In this document: piece by piece, positions 1-8,796 of the stretch
Layout: every line of letters starts with the position of its first letter
Position numbering within the stretch: the first letter of the stretch is position 1
NCBI GenBank assembly: GCA_016795385.1
Contig: JAEUHI010000052.1
Coordinates: 1 to 64,000 of the forward strand
DNA: 64,000 bases
Origin: Verrucomicrobiales bacterium
GTDB taxonomy: Bacteria; Verrucomicrobiota; Verrucomicrobiia; Verrucomicrobiales; DEV007
Reading direction: 5' to 3'
Notes under the pieces: model-generated
Told to the model about the DNA's origin: nothing
Database searches by the model: none
What the model saw: the letters and a program-made list of their open reading frames with translations, nothing else
Position numbers and translations under genes: made by a program

Positions 1-1
1 T

Positions 2-802
2 CTCCTCCGATGCCTCCGGCCCGGTCTCGCCAAAAGAGTTGACGAGCGCCCCTTTGACCCCAGCTGGAACTCGTCGGCCAAACTCATCCGCAACGCTCAT
101 CTCCTCAACGCTGTCGACCGGAAAGACCATGAGACCCTTCGACGTTACTTCACCCATTACTGGTCCTCCGGAACCTCGACGGAATTCTACGAGGGTTTTG
201 CCCATCGCTTCGAGGAGCTGTTCCTTTGTCACCACGCTGTCATCGCGGATCGTATCGCCGAGTCGCTGCCCCTGCTCGGCAATGGGCCTATACGCCTGGT
301 CGAAGTGGGATCCGGAGACGGGAAGGTGCTCGAATGGTTGTCGGAGAAGCTCCCCGGAATCGCGACATTTCACGGTGTGGACCTCAACGCCCGCGAAATC
401 CAAAGGTGCCGTGAAAGGCACCGCGACTCATCCCGGCTCTTTTTCCATGAGGGCGACCTGCTCGGCTGGCTCCGGGCCAACCCCGCGCCAAGAACCGTGC
501 TCGTGACAAACGGCGGAGTCTTCGAATACCTCCTCGAGGACGAGCTCCGCAATCTTTTCAGCGAACTTCGACTCCTCTGCGCACCCTGCCTTGTCGCTAT
601 CACCGAGTCCATTGCGACCGACCACGACCTCGAGACCGAAGAACTTTCGCTCCCATACGGGCACGAGTTTGCGTTCTCACACAACTACCCGGCCCTTCTG
701 CGATCCTCGGGATTCGAGTTGACGTGGGAACGGAACCGGCCCAGCCAACCCGGGGAGGAGAACTATCCAGTGAGGTGGTTTCAGTTGGTGGCGCACTCTT
801 GA
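2..802 (+). CDS. SAM-dependent methyltransferase, 5' end outside window
   Basis: The frame is open from the first bases, so the start lies upstream of the window; at least 266 residues are present. A class I methyltransferase motif I (VEVGSGDGKVLEWL) sits near residue 100, followed by an acidic motif II (FHGVDLNAREI). The later blocks TNGGVFEYLLEDELRNLF and YGHEFAFSHNYPALL recur almost unchanged in the minus-strand gene at 4087-4992, so the two are paralogs. The substrate cannot be read from the sequence. The gene converges on the P-type ATPase at 900-2870 with about 100 bp between them. The first ATG inside the frame (305) falls within motif I and cannot be the true start. Confidence 0.8.
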   Translation, partial: LLRCLRPGLAKRVDERPFDPSWNSSAKLIRNAHLLNAVDRKDHETLRRYFTHYWSSGTSTEFYEGFAHRFEELFLCHHAVIADRIAESLPLLGNGPIRLVEVGSGDGKVLEWLSEKLPGIATFHGVDLNAREIQRCRERHRDSSRLFFHEGDLLGWLRANPAPRTVLVTNGGVFEYLLEDELRNLFSELRLLCAPCLVAITESIATDHDLETEELSLPYGHEFAFSHNYPALLRSSGFELTWERNRPSQPGEENYPVRWFQLVAHS

Positions 803-899
803 CCCATCCGGGATTTAGGTTGGCGGTAGAATGCGGCGACTGGCAAATCCAAATGCATGAAGTCGATCCGGAAGGCGCAAACTCGCCGCCACAGGACCA

Positions 900-2870
900 T
901 CACACCTCGTCCCGTGTCACTCCTCCAAGCAGACGGAGGGAATTCAAAATCACCAGCAGGGTCGCTCCCGTGTCCGCGAGAATGGCGAGCCAGAGTCCTG
1001 CCATGTCGAGGAACGCGAGGGTGAGAAAAAGCGCCTTGATGGAGAGGGCAAAGGCCACGTTGAACTGAATGATGCGGACAGTGCGTCGCCCGATGCGGAC
1101 CGTTTCGGCGACCTTGCGCAGGTCGTCCTTCATCAAGGCGATGTCGGCAGTCTCGATCGCCGTGTCACTGCCGATCGCACCCATCGCAAATCCAACAGAG
1201 GCGATGGCAAGGGCGGGCGCGTCGTTCACCCCGTCACCGATCATGCCGACGTGACGATATTTTTCCACGAGACGGCGGATGTGATCGACTTTTTTCTCCG
1301 GCAGGAGATCGCCGAATGCCTCGTCGATGCCCGCTTGTTTGGCGATGGTGGAGGCGGTCCGCTGGTTGTCGCCGCTGAGCATGATGACCTCCTCGATTCC
1401 AGCCGAGTGGATCTGGCGTAGCGCCTCGACCACCTCGGGCCTCAGAATATCGGCGATGGCAATGATGCCAAGGATCTCTCCGTCACATCCCTTGTGTGGC
1501 TCGTGGCCGATCACGGCGAGGGACTGCCCTTTTTCCTCAATGGAGGAGAGAATGCCTTCGATCCCGGGACCGCAGAGGCCGGTCTCATGCGTCAATTTGT
1601 GGTTTCCGATGAAATGGGGATGACCTGCTATTGTCGCCGTGGCGCCGCGCCCGGTGATGGAAACGTAGTTCTCGATGGGCGGTATCGCCAAGCCCTTCGC
1701 CCGTGCCGCCTCGGTGATGGCGATGGCGATGGGGTGTTCGGAATGACTGTTGATGGCGGCGGCCCGGGCAAGGATTTCATCCTCGGAGAGAGCGGACTGT
1801 GAAACGATCCCGACAACCTTCGGTGTTCCCTGGGTGATGGTGCCGGTCTTGTCGACGGCGAGCGCACGGAGTTTTCCGACCGACTCGAGATGCACTCCTC
1901 CCTTCACGAGGACGCCACGACGGGCGAGGGCGGTGAGGCCGGAGACAATACTGACAGGCGTCGCGATGACGAGAGCGCAGGGACAGGCGATGACCAGCAA
2001 GACGAGAGACCGGTAGATCCAGAACTGCCACGGTTGTCCGAACATCAGCGGCGGGACGAGCGCCACGAGAATCGCGAGGATAAAGACCGCCGGCGTGTAG
2101 ATCGCCGCGAAACGGTCCACGAAACGCTGGGTCGGCGGTTTGTTTTCCTCAGCCTCTCCCACGAGTTGGATGATGCGTGCCAGAGTGGAGGCGGCGGCCG
2201 GTTTGGAAACCCGGACGACGAGCGAGCCCTCGCCATTCACCGTGCCCGCGTAAACCGTGTCACCGGCCTGTTTCTCGACGGGCAAGGACTCCCCGGTAAT
2301 GGGGGCCTGATTGACGCTGGAACTTCCCGAGATGACTTCGGCATCGAGGGGGATGCGACTGCCGCTTTTGATCAGGATTTCGGTCCCGACTTCGACTTCC
2401 TCGACCGGGGTTTCTTTTTCGGATCCATCGGGCAAGCGGACGAGGGCGGTTGGGGGTGAGAGCTTCAGCAAAGCATCGACAGCTCGCCGGGCACGTCCCG
2501 CCGCCCAGGATTCGAGCAGTTCCGAGAGAGCGAAAAGAAAGACGACACTGGCGGCTTCGGCATATTCTCCGATGATCCACGCGCCGATGACCGCGACGGT
2601 CATGAGGACGTTGATGTCGAGCCGGAGTTTTCTCAAGGCTCCCAAGGCAGCGGGAAAGACGAGGGCACCTCCCGCGAGAGTGGCAGCGGCGAAGGCGGCG
2701 ATGGTGAGCCAGCCGGGGCCTGCGTGGGTCCAATGCAAGATCAGACCGATGCCGGTGAGAATCCCGGAACCGATGACGAGAGCCCCCTGTGGAAGAGGCG
2801 TGTCGTCATGACCGTGCTCGCAGGAACCGCAGGATTTGGATTTAGATAAGGAGTGGTCTTGTGTGCTCAT
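900..2870 (-). CDS. P1B-type heavy-metal ATPase, Zn/Cd class
   Basis: Inner-membrane cation-exporting ATPase of 656 residues. It shows TGES of the actuator domain (192-195), the ion-binding CPC in TM6 (296-298), the phosphorylated Asp in DKTGT (D340), a SEHP nucleotide-domain motif, and the GDGVND hinge. The last membrane helices carry a Lys (ALSIKALFL) and an Asp (ILADTGATLL), the pair used by ZntA-type Zn(II)/Cd(II)/Pb(II) pumps. There is no N-terminal HMA domain; instead a short cytosolic tail has C14-x2-C17 followed by HGHDD, which may bind metal. It lies beside the secreted His-rich protein gene (divergent, 144 bp apart) and near the RND efflux operons. Zn/Cd specificity is inferred from the TM8 residues. 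Confidence 0.9.
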   Translation of the reverse strand: MSTQDHSLSKSKSCGSCEHGHDDTPLPQGALVIGSGILTGIGLILHWTHAGPGWLTIAAFAAATLAGGALVFPAALGALRKLRLDINVLMTVAVIGAWIIGEYAEAASVVFLFALSELLESWAAGRARRAVDALLKLSPPTALVRLPDGSEKETPVEEVEVGTEILIKSGSRIPLDAEVISGSSSVNQAPITGESLPVEKQAGDTVYAGTVNGEGSLVVRVSKPAAASTLARIIQLVGEAEENKPPTQRFVDRFAAIYTPAVFILAILVALVPPLMFGQPWQFWIYRSLVLLVIACPCALVIATPVSIVSGLTALARRGVLVKGGVHLESVGKLRALAVDKTGTITQGTPKVVGIVSQSALSEDEILARAAAINSHSEHPIAIAITEAARAKGLAIPPIENYVSITGRGATATIAGHPHFIGNHKLTHETGLCGPGIEGILSSIEEKGQSLAVIGHEPHKGCDGEILGIIAIADILRPEVVEALRQIHSAGIEEVIMLSGDNQRTASTIAKQAGIDEAFGDLLPEKKVDHIRRLVEKYRHVGMIGDGVNDAPALAIASVGFAMGAIGSDTAIETADIALMKDDLRKVAETVRIGRRTVRIIQFNVAFALSIKALFLTLAFLDMAGLWLAILADTGATLLVILNSLRLLGGVTRDEV

Positions 2871-3014
2871 AGGTCAAGTTCGTGGCGCGAGTGTGATGAA
2901 GAACAAAATGAATTTTTCATAAAAGCGGAATCAACTGAATAAGCGCGACAGAACCTCGTCAGTCCTACATACCGCTTTTCGTCGGCAAAAACTCAAACCC
3001 AAAAACAACTCAAT

Positions 3015-3410
3015 ATGAAAAGGATCATCCCCATCCTGTCGATTACCGCCAGCTTCGTCTTCTTCACTCCCGCCGCACTGCAGGCTGGAGATCATCATTC
3101 CAGTCATGGCAACGGGCATAGCTCCGGTCATGGTTCCGGCCACGGCAACGGGCATGGCTCCGGCCATGGAAACAGTCATGGCGGCGGCCATAGCTCCGGC
3201 CACGGCAATGGGCATGGTTCCGGCCATGGAAACAGTCATGGTGGTGGCCATAGCTCCGGTCATGGTTCCAGCCACGGCAGCGGAAATGGTTCCGGCCACA
3301 GCAACGGGCACAGCTCCGGCCATGGATATAGCCATGGCAACGGGCGTAGCTCCGTTCATATTAGCTCGCCGGGGTTTCATATCGATTTTGGCGGCCATGG
3401 CCGTCGCTAA
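3015..3410 (+). CDS. secreted His/Gly/Ser-repeat protein, probable metal binder
   Basis: 131 residues. A signal peptide (about 1-25, ending LQAG) is followed by roughly 80 residues built from tetrapeptides of the type H-G/S-x-G, with more than 20 histidines, then a short tail (HIDFGGHGRR). No enzyme domain is present. The composition suggests a periplasmic or secreted buffer for Zn, Ni or Cu. It starts 144 bp from the divergent Zn/Cd ATPase gene and is followed by a strong terminator, so it is a single-gene unit. The metal role is inferred from composition and neighbours. The same DNA reads as long open frames on other strands, which is an artefact of the repeats. Confidence 0.75.
   Translation: MKRIIPILSITASFVFFTPAALQAGDHHSSHGNGHSSGHGSGHGNGHGSGHGNSHGGGHSSGHGNGHGSGHGNSHGGGHSSGHGSSHGSGNGSGHSNGHSSGHGYSHGNGRSSVHISSPGFHIDFGGHGRR
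3138..3257 (+). repeat. 60-bp tandem repeat inside the His-rich gene
   Basis: Two adjacent 60-bp units (3138-3197 and 3198-3257) encode the same 20 residues. The visible differences are C-to-T changes at third codon positions and all are synonymous. Shorter 12-bp units encoding H-x-x-G flank them. Confidence 0.85.
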
Positions 3411-3442
3411 GTGAGAGAGTTGAGAACTTGATTGGTTCAATG

Positions 3443-3476
3443 AGCCCATCAGAGAGCGATCTCTGATGGGCTTTTT
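3443..3476 (+). terminator. Rho-independent terminator of the His-rich gene
   Basis: A perfect 13-bp stem (AGCCCATCAGAGA at 3443-3455 pairing with 3460-3472) with a four-base GCGA loop is followed by TTTTT. It lies 32 bp after the stop codon. Confidence 0.9.
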
Positions 3477-3693
3477 ATTGGTATGCTGAGATGACGCTCT
3501 CATGCATGTTGAGTCACGAGTTGGCAAGGTAGGGCGAGTCGTCTTCAAACCTCAAGCGCTGCCATTGAGGTGGTGAGCAAGACGCAGACAATATGGGAGG
3601 AAATTCCGCGGAGGAGACTCCGGCCGCTTTGTGTGGATCGGGATGTTGTGTTCATGATGTTGATGCGCTCTTCCTGCGTTTTGGATTCATGAC

Positions 3694-4023
3694 TCACCCT
3701 CGTTGGTTCAGCAGGACAATCCGGGTGACGAAATCTGGCCCGAAGAGTGGATTGTGGAGAGTCGTTCGGATTCTCGTGCCTGCGCTGAGAAGTGAGATCG
3801 GAGTCTCCGAACGGTCCTGCCAGTAGGTGGCCCATCGCGTGTAAACGAACTGCCGGACCGGGCCGCCATCCTGCGAGAAAACGATCCGCCGGGATTCATG
3901 ATCGATGCTCTTGACGAGTCCCGTCATTGCCGTTCCTCGCGTGCGTCTCGCCTCGGCGCTGGAAAAGGGGAAGAGACACGCGAGCAGCGCGTAGAGGAGA
4001 AAAATGTGCGGGATAGTTTTCAT
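3694..4023 (-). CDS. small secreted protein, unknown function
   Basis: 109 residues with a clear signal peptide (about 1-24, ending SSAEA). The mature part reads as a single small beta-rich domain: a GLVKSIDHESRRIVF strand pair, then repeated hydrophobic strands up to VTRIVLLNQ. This pattern recalls small OB-like periplasmic domains such as DUF5666 or CusF, but no diagnostic residue proves either. It is the last gene of a minus-strand run and starts 63 bp after the stop of the methyltransferase at 4087-4992. The remaining 280 bp to the His-rich gene hold no other gene. Confidence 0.6.
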   Translation of the reverse strand: MKTIPHIFLLYALLACLFPFSSAEARRTRGTAMTGLVKSIDHESRRIVFSQDGGPVRQFVYTRWATYWQDRSETPISLLSAGTRIRTTLHNPLFGPDFVTRIVLLNQRG

Positions 4024-4086
4024 AAATTGGGGGGATATCAGGTTTTGCCGGTGAAGACGCGGGGTGTCGGTCGCGATGGTGCCGGG

Positions 4087-4992
4087 TCAATCGTGCGTGT
4101 CCTCCAGAGAGGCGGTCGTCGCGAAAATGCGGATCCACCGCCCACCGCCGTCCTCTTCGTAGCCGACGCGTTCGGAGCAATGGCGGATCGTGAAGCCGGC
4201 TTCGCCGAGCAGGTGGGGATAATTGTGCGAGAAGGCCATCTCGCGTCCGTAGACGAGACTCTGCCGCTCTGTCGCGATGTCGTGGTCGGTCCCGATCGTT
4301 TCGATCAGCAGGATTGCGGAGGGCTCTCTCTGCGTGGCAATCCATCGGAAGAGATGCCGAAGCTCCTCCTCGAGGAAATATTCGAAGACCCCGCCGTTTG
4401 TCAGGAAGATGCCGCCGGGTTTGGCATGTTCCGGTATCCAGCTCACGGCTTCGGTCGCGTGGAACTGGAGCCGGGGATCCGGGTAGGTCGCGCGGTTAAT
4501 CTCGATCCGCGTGCTGCCGAGATCGATCCCGGTGAACTCAAACAGGGCGGGATAGCGTTCCGCCAGGAAGGCGAGCAGCCTGCCCCCGCCGCAGCCGATC
4601 TCGTAAAGATGCTCGGCAGGCTCGCCCGCGTCTGCCCTTTCGGCGATCCAAGCATCGAGCAGCGCGACAACTTCAAGGTCGCGCCCGAGGAAGATCCGCT
4701 CGAAGCGATCATCCCAGTCGTCGTGGAACTTCGACGCGTATTCGCCCCAGTAGGCGGCAAGGAGGCGACGGAGCCGGGCTTGGTCTCGCTTGATGAAGGC
4801 CTGCCCGAGGAGTCCGTTCCGGATCAGGGATCCCAGCCTGTCGGTCCCTTCGCCGAAAATCTGGCGTGGTGGCCGCGAGGCAAGCGCGGGCATAGCCGAG
4901 ATCGCGAGGATGCCTAAGGCCAGTTTGATTCTCTTTGAAAAGGTGAAATCGGAGAATCTCCTCCTCACCCCGTTTTCGTCGTATCCGGCCAT
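4087..4992 (-). CDS. SAM-dependent methyltransferase with N-terminal hydrophobic segment
   Basis: 301 residues. Methyltransferase motif I is LYEIGCGGGRLLAFL and motif II is FTGIDLGSTRIEI. The later blocks TNGGVFEYFLEEELRHLF and YGREMAFSHNYPHLL match the paralog at 2-802. Residues about 20-40 (RIKLALGILAISAMPALA) are hydrophobic and resemble a membrane anchor or uncleaved signal, unusual for this fold, whose SAM is cytoplasmic. The start used is the first ATG; a start inside the hydrophobic stretch is possible. It lies downstream of the first RND operon, separated from it by a strong hairpin (5011-5040). Substrate unknown; a link to metal or metalloid handling is only suggested by position. 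Confidence 0.75.
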   Translation of the reverse strand: MAGYDENGVRRRFSDFTFSKRIKLALGILAISAMPALASRPPRQIFGEGTDRLGSLIRNGLLGQAFIKRDQARLRRLLAAYWGEYASKFHDDWDDRFERIFLGRDLEVVALLDAWIAERADAGEPAEHLYEIGCGGGRLLAFLAERYPALFEFTGIDLGSTRIEINRATYPDPRLQFHATEAVSWIPEHAKPGGIFLTNGGVFEYFLEEELRHLFRWIATQREPSAILLIETIGTDHDIATERQSLVYGREMAFSHNYPHLLGEAGFTIRHCSERVGYEEDGGGRWIRIFATTASLEDTHD

Positions 4993-5010
4993 GTTTGGAA
5001 GGTGGACCGA

Positions 5011-5040
5011 ACAGGGTCAGGCCGAGGGCCCGACCCTGTC
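5011..5040 (-). terminator. hairpin between RND operon A and the methyltransferase gene
   Basis: The arms ACAGGGTC (5011-5018) and GACCCTGT (5032-5039) enclose a second stem, GGCC/GGCC, with a GAG loop. There is no T-run on either side, so it may act as an mRNA 3'-end stabiliser or a Rho-assisted terminator. The outer arms match those of the hairpin at 57784-57814. Confidence 0.5.
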
Positions 5041-5058
5041 CGATCGCCAGGAGAGCGA

Positions 5059-5550
5059 TTACTCTTTTTTCTTCGTTTCTTCCTCTTCGCCGTGGGCACA
5101 GGTGCAGGCGTACTCCTTGTTCTTGCATGTCGGGCACTGTTCGAGGTTAAGATTGAACTTCTCGGTGACGGACTTGGCGTCCGGGGTGGTCTTGATCTGC
5201 ACGACGGTGGGAAGGTTTTCACCTTCGGGGATGGCCTTGTCGGAGATCAGCATGTTGCCTTCCTTGGTGAAGCTCAGCTTGGTGGGGGCGGAGCGGTCGC
5301 CGAGGGTGACACTGATGACCTGTTCGCCGGGGGCAACGACTTTCATGTCGTCGTCGATGAAGCGGATCTCGACCTTGTTGTCCTTGTTCACGAAGAACTC
5401 GACGTGGGGTTCGACCTCGGTGATGAGCTTGCCACCGGTGGGGCCGGCTTTGGTCTCATGTTCGTGGTCGTGGTCGTCTTTTTCAGCGGCGTTGACGGTG
5501 AAAGCCAAGCCGAGAGCGGCGATGGCGAGGGTGAGGAGGTTGGTTTTCAT
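5059..5550 (-). CDS. secreted small protein with C-terminal CPTC...CTC metal-site motif
   Basis: 163 residues from the ATG at 5550, chosen because it begins a standard signal peptide (MKTNLLTLAIAALGLAFTVNA); the frame is open upstream to 5646 but without a signal. After the signal come a His/Asp-rich stretch (DDHDHEHE), a beta-sandwich-like body (VEFFVNKDNKVEIRFID), and a tail with C-P-T-C, then YACTCAHG and an acidic/Lys end. A shorter paralog closes the second RND operon (14264-14701), with the same EYACTC. It is the fourth gene of the operon running from 11327, 73 bp after the pump gene. Probably a periplasmic metal-binding accessory of the pump, inferred from Cys/His content and position. 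The family has no name I recognise. Confidence 0.75.
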   Translation of the reverse strand: MKTNLLTLAIAALGLAFTVNAAEKDDHDHEHETKAGPTGGKLITEVEPHVEFFVNKDNKVEIRFIDDDMKVVAPGEQVISVTLGDRSAPTKLSFTKEGNMLISDKAIPEGENLPTVVQIKTTPDAKSVTEKFNLNLEQCPTCKNKEYACTCAHGEEEETKKKE

Positions 5551-5623
5551 ATTTTTACTTTCGTTTGTTTTTGGTTTTTGGTTTTGTGTCTGACTGACGC
5601 CCGTTAGACGCGGGCGGAAGAGA

Positions 5624-8600
5624 TTAATGTGAGGCTGGTGCTTCATTTTGAATGGCGGTATCGGCGGCCTTTCGCCCGAAGGTGAAAAAGACCGTCGGAG
5701 TCACCCCGAGCCCGAGAAGGGTGCTCGTGATCAGTCCGCCGACGATGACGACCGCGACGGGGTGGAGGATCTCCTTGCCCGGTTGATCGGCGGCGAGGAC
5801 GAGCGGGATGAGTCCGATGCCCGCGGCGAGCGCGGTCATGAGGACGGGCACGAGGCGCTCCTTGGTGCCACGGATGACCATCTGTTTCGTGAAGCCTTCG
5901 CCCTCGTGCTGCATCAGATGCAGGTAGTGGCTGATGAGCATGATGCTGTTTCTCGCGGCGACACCGGCGACGGCGATGAACCCCACGAGTGTGGCGATGC
6001 TGATGTTGTTCAGCTTGAAATAGGTGAAGACGAGTCCGCCCACCAGCGCCAGCGGGATGTCGCAGAGTACCTGGACGGCGAAGAAGGGCGTCCGGAAGTA
6101 GCCGTAGAGAAGGAAGGCGATGACGGCGAGAACGACCAGAGTGAAGGTGGCGATGCGCTGCGTGGCTTCCTTCTGCGCCGCGAATTCTCCCTCGTAGGTG
6201 ATGAAATAGCCTTCGGGCAGGGTGACCTTTGCCTTCACCTCTTCCTGAAGTCTCACGACGAGATTGGAAACATCGCGAACAGTGGGTTTGATGGCGAGGG
6301 CGAAACGGCGCTGGCTGTTTTCGCGGAAGATCACGTTCGGTCCCTTCGCCTCGCGCACGTCGGCCACGAGGGAGAGCGGGATCCGTTTTCCGGCGCGTGT
6401 TTCGACGGGTAGTTTGGCAATCTTGTCAGGAGAATCACGCCACTCGATCGGCAGCCGGATGACGAGGTTCACGGCTCGCTGGCCCTCCCGCAGCTCCGCG
6501 ACCTCCTTTCCTCCGATGAGGGCGGAGAGCTGTTCATTGAGCCTGCCGGGAGAGATCCCGTAGGCCCGGGCGCGGTCGCGATCGGCCTCGATGCGGAGTT
6601 GGGGGATGGACGAGGTCTGATCCAATTTGCAGTCCTCGAATCCGGGGATGCCCTTGGCGACGGTCTGCACCTCGATGCCGATCTGGCGGAGCTTGTCGAG
6701 GTCGGGGCCGAAGATCTTCACAGCAACAGGGGCGGAGACACCGCTCATCATGTGTCCGATGCGGTCGGCGAGCGGTCCGCTGACGACGGCAAAAACGCCG
6801 GGTACGGTTTTGATTTTCGCGGCGATGTCGTCGAGAACCTCCTTGCGGCTCCGCCCCTCGGTCCCATGCCCGCCCTCGGCTTCCATGAAATCCACGTCAA
6901 ACTCTGCGGTGGAGACGGGAACGACGTGATCGCCCCGCTCGGCCCGGCCGAGGCGGCGGCCCACCTTGCGCACTTCCGGCACGGAGAGAATCTGTTGCTC
7001 GATGACATCGGAGATCTTGTTCATCTCGTCCAGCGAAGTTCCCGGTGCGGTGGTTGCAGCGACGAGGGCGGTTTCCTCCTGGAACTTGGGCAGGAAATCC
7101 TTGTTCATCTTTGGATAAAGAGAGAAGGCGGCCACCACGATCATCAGGACAATGGCGAGCATGAGGTAGGGCTGACTGAGGCCGAAGCGCAGCAGCGTGT
7201 TTTCGAGAAGCCATTTCATTCCGCGGGTGAGGAAGCCGTCCTTGTGCTCGTGCCCTTGTTTGGGGTTGAGCAAAATCGAGCAAAGGACAGGAATCGCCGT
7301 GAGCGAAACGACGAAGGAAGCCACCATCGAGATGATCGTGGCGATGGCGATGGGGGCAAACAGCTTGCCCTCGACCCCAGTCAATCCTAGGAGCGGGAGG
7401 AAGACGAGAATGATGAGAACGGTCGCGTAGAGGATGGAGTTTCGCACCTCGCCGGAGGCCTTGGCAATCACCTGCAAGCGCGGGTGAGGATGCGGCAGTG
7501 ACGCGTTTTCACGCAACCTCCGAAAGACGTTCTCCACATCGACGATGGCGTCGTCGACGACCATGCCGATCGCCACGGCAAGACCGCCGAGGGTCATCGA
7601 GTTCACACTGATATCGAAGCCCTTGAAGACGAGCATGGTGATGCCGAAGGATAGGGGCATTGCCATGAGTGTGATAAAGGTGGTCCGGAAGTTGAGGAGG
7701 AAAAGAAAGAGGACAATCGTGACCATGATGGCCCCGTCGCGGATCGCCTCGGTGAGATTGCCGATCGCATTGTCGATGAAGTCCTTTTGCTGGAAGAGCA
7801 GGGTTGTTTCGACTCCTTTCGGGAAGGTCGGGGCGAGCTCATCCAGGGCGATTTTGATCTCTTCGGTGAGCTTTCGCGTGTCAAATCCCGGTGCTTTCGT
7901 GATCGACATGATGACCCCGTAGGTGGGTGACTTCTCGGGAGCCTGACTCACGGTGGCGTCGCCGCGCATCGGCTCCACTCCCCAAACAACATCCGCCACG
8001 TCGGAGATGGCGATGGGCCGGTCGTTGATCTCTTTGATGATGGTTTTGGCAATGTCATTCAGTTCCACCGTCATCGCGAGATTGCGCACCATGATCTCGG
8101 TGGGGCCGGTGTTCAGGAATCCCCCGGTGGTGGTGCTCGCCGCCTCGGTGACGGCCTCTTCGAGCTCGTCGAAGGAGACATCATTGGACTGCATCTTGTA
8201 GGGATCGGGCTGGATCTCGATCTGCTTCACGCCGCCACCCATGTTGAGGATCTCGGCGATCCCGGAAACACTCTGGAGACGACGCTTGATCGTCCAGTCG
8301 GCGAGGGAACGGATCTCCCGCGGCGGGAGATATCCCGCCTCGCCTTCCTTGATGGTGGAGCGCACTCCCACGAGGAGAATTTCACCCATGAGCGAGGCCA
8401 CCGGCGTCATGAAGGGCTGCACGTCCTCCGGCAACTGTTCGCGCACTCCCTGGAGGCGCTCCTGAACGAGCATGCGGGCCTTGTAGATGTCGGTGTCCCA
8501 ACCGAACTCGGCATAGACGAGCGAAAGCGCGACATCGCTGTTCGAACGCAGTCGGGTGAGACCGGCCACGCCCATGAGGGCACTCTCGAGAGGTTGGGTG

Positions 8601-8794
8601 ACGCGTGCCTCGACCTCTTCCGGCGCGAGGCCGGGAGCCTCCGTCAGAATGATGACGGTGGGTTTGGTCAAATCGGGCAGTACCTCCACGGGCAGTTCCG
8701 TGGCCGTTTTCAGGCCCATCACCATGAGAATGAGCGAGACTCCGATGACGAGCGCTCGGCTGGCGAGCGCCCAGTGAATCATTTTGTTGAGCAT
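5624..8794 (-). CDS. HME-family RND heavy-metal efflux pump (CusA/CzcA type)
   Basis: 1056 residues, normal length for the inner-membrane proton-driven pump of a CBA-type tripartite exporter. The N-terminus (ELPVEVLPDLTKPTV) is typical of the HME group. The TM4 proton-relay motif reads AIGMVVDDAIVDVEN (408-422), with Asp414 and Glu421 but Ala where CzcA has its first Asp; CusA also has Ala there. This leans towards the Cu/Ag-type branch, though specificity cannot be proven here. A Met-rich site (IGHMMSGVSAP) lies in the periplasmic cleft region. It follows the adaptor gene by 2 bp. Confidence 0.93.
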   Translation of the reverse strand: MLNKMIHWALASRALVIGVSLILMVMGLKTATELPVEVLPDLTKPTVIILTEAPGLAPEEVEARVTQPLESALMGVAGLTRLRSNSDVALSLVYAEFGWDTDIYKARMLVQERLQGVREQLPEDVQPFMTPVASLMGEILLVGVRSTIKEGEAGYLPPREIRSLADWTIKRRLQSVSGIAEILNMGGGVKQIEIQPDPYKMQSNDVSFDELEEAVTEAASTTTGGFLNTGPTEIMVRNLAMTVELNDIAKTIIKEINDRPIAISDVADVVWGVEPMRGDATVSQAPEKSPTYGVIMSITKAPGFDTRKLTEEIKIALDELAPTFPKGVETTLLFQQKDFIDNAIGNLTEAIRDGAIMVTIVLFLFLLNFRTTFITLMAMPLSFGITMLVFKGFDISVNSMTLGGLAVAIGMVVDDAIVDVENVFRRLRENASLPHPHPRLQVIAKASGEVRNSILYATVLIILVFLPLLGLTGVEGKLFAPIAIATIISMVASFVVSLTAIPVLCSILLNPKQGHEHKDGFLTRGMKWLLENTLLRFGLSQPYLMLAIVLMIVVAAFSLYPKMNKDFLPKFQEETALVAATTAPGTSLDEMNKISDVIEQQILSVPEVRKVGRRLGRAERGDHVVPVSTAEFDVDFMEAEGGHGTEGRSRKEVLDDIAAKIKTVPGVFAVVSGPLADRIGHMMSGVSAPVAVKIFGPDLDKLRQIGIEVQTVAKGIPGFEDCKLDQTSSIPQLRIEADRDRARAYGISPGRLNEQLSALIGGKEVAELREGQRAVNLVIRLPIEWRDSPDKIAKLPVETRAGKRIPLSLVADVREAKGPNVIFRENSQRRFALAIKPTVRDVSNLVVRLQEEVKAKVTLPEGYFITYEGEFAAQKEATQRIATFTLVVLAVIAFLLYGYFRTPFFAVQVLCDIPLALVGGLVFTYFKLNNISIATLVGFIAVAGVAARNSIMLISHYLHLMQHEGEGFTKQMVIRGTKERLVPVLMTALAAGIGLIPLVLAADQPGKEILHPVAVVIVGGLITSTLLGLGVTPTVFFTFGRKAADTAIQNEAPASH

Positions 8795-8796
8795 GA

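Noticed and set aside
3138..3257. Possible CRISPR array
   Set aside because: Repeats are contiguous with no spacers and are in-frame coding units.
2931..3548. Met/Ala/Val-rich minus-strand frame over the His repeat gene
   Set aside because: Produced by reading the 12-bp repeats in reverse; it also runs through the terminator hairpin.
5624..8794. Firm CusA (Cu/Ag) assignment for pump A
   Set aside because: The Ala-Asp-Glu TM4 pattern leans that way, but the three Met of CusA cannot be aligned with certainty by eye.
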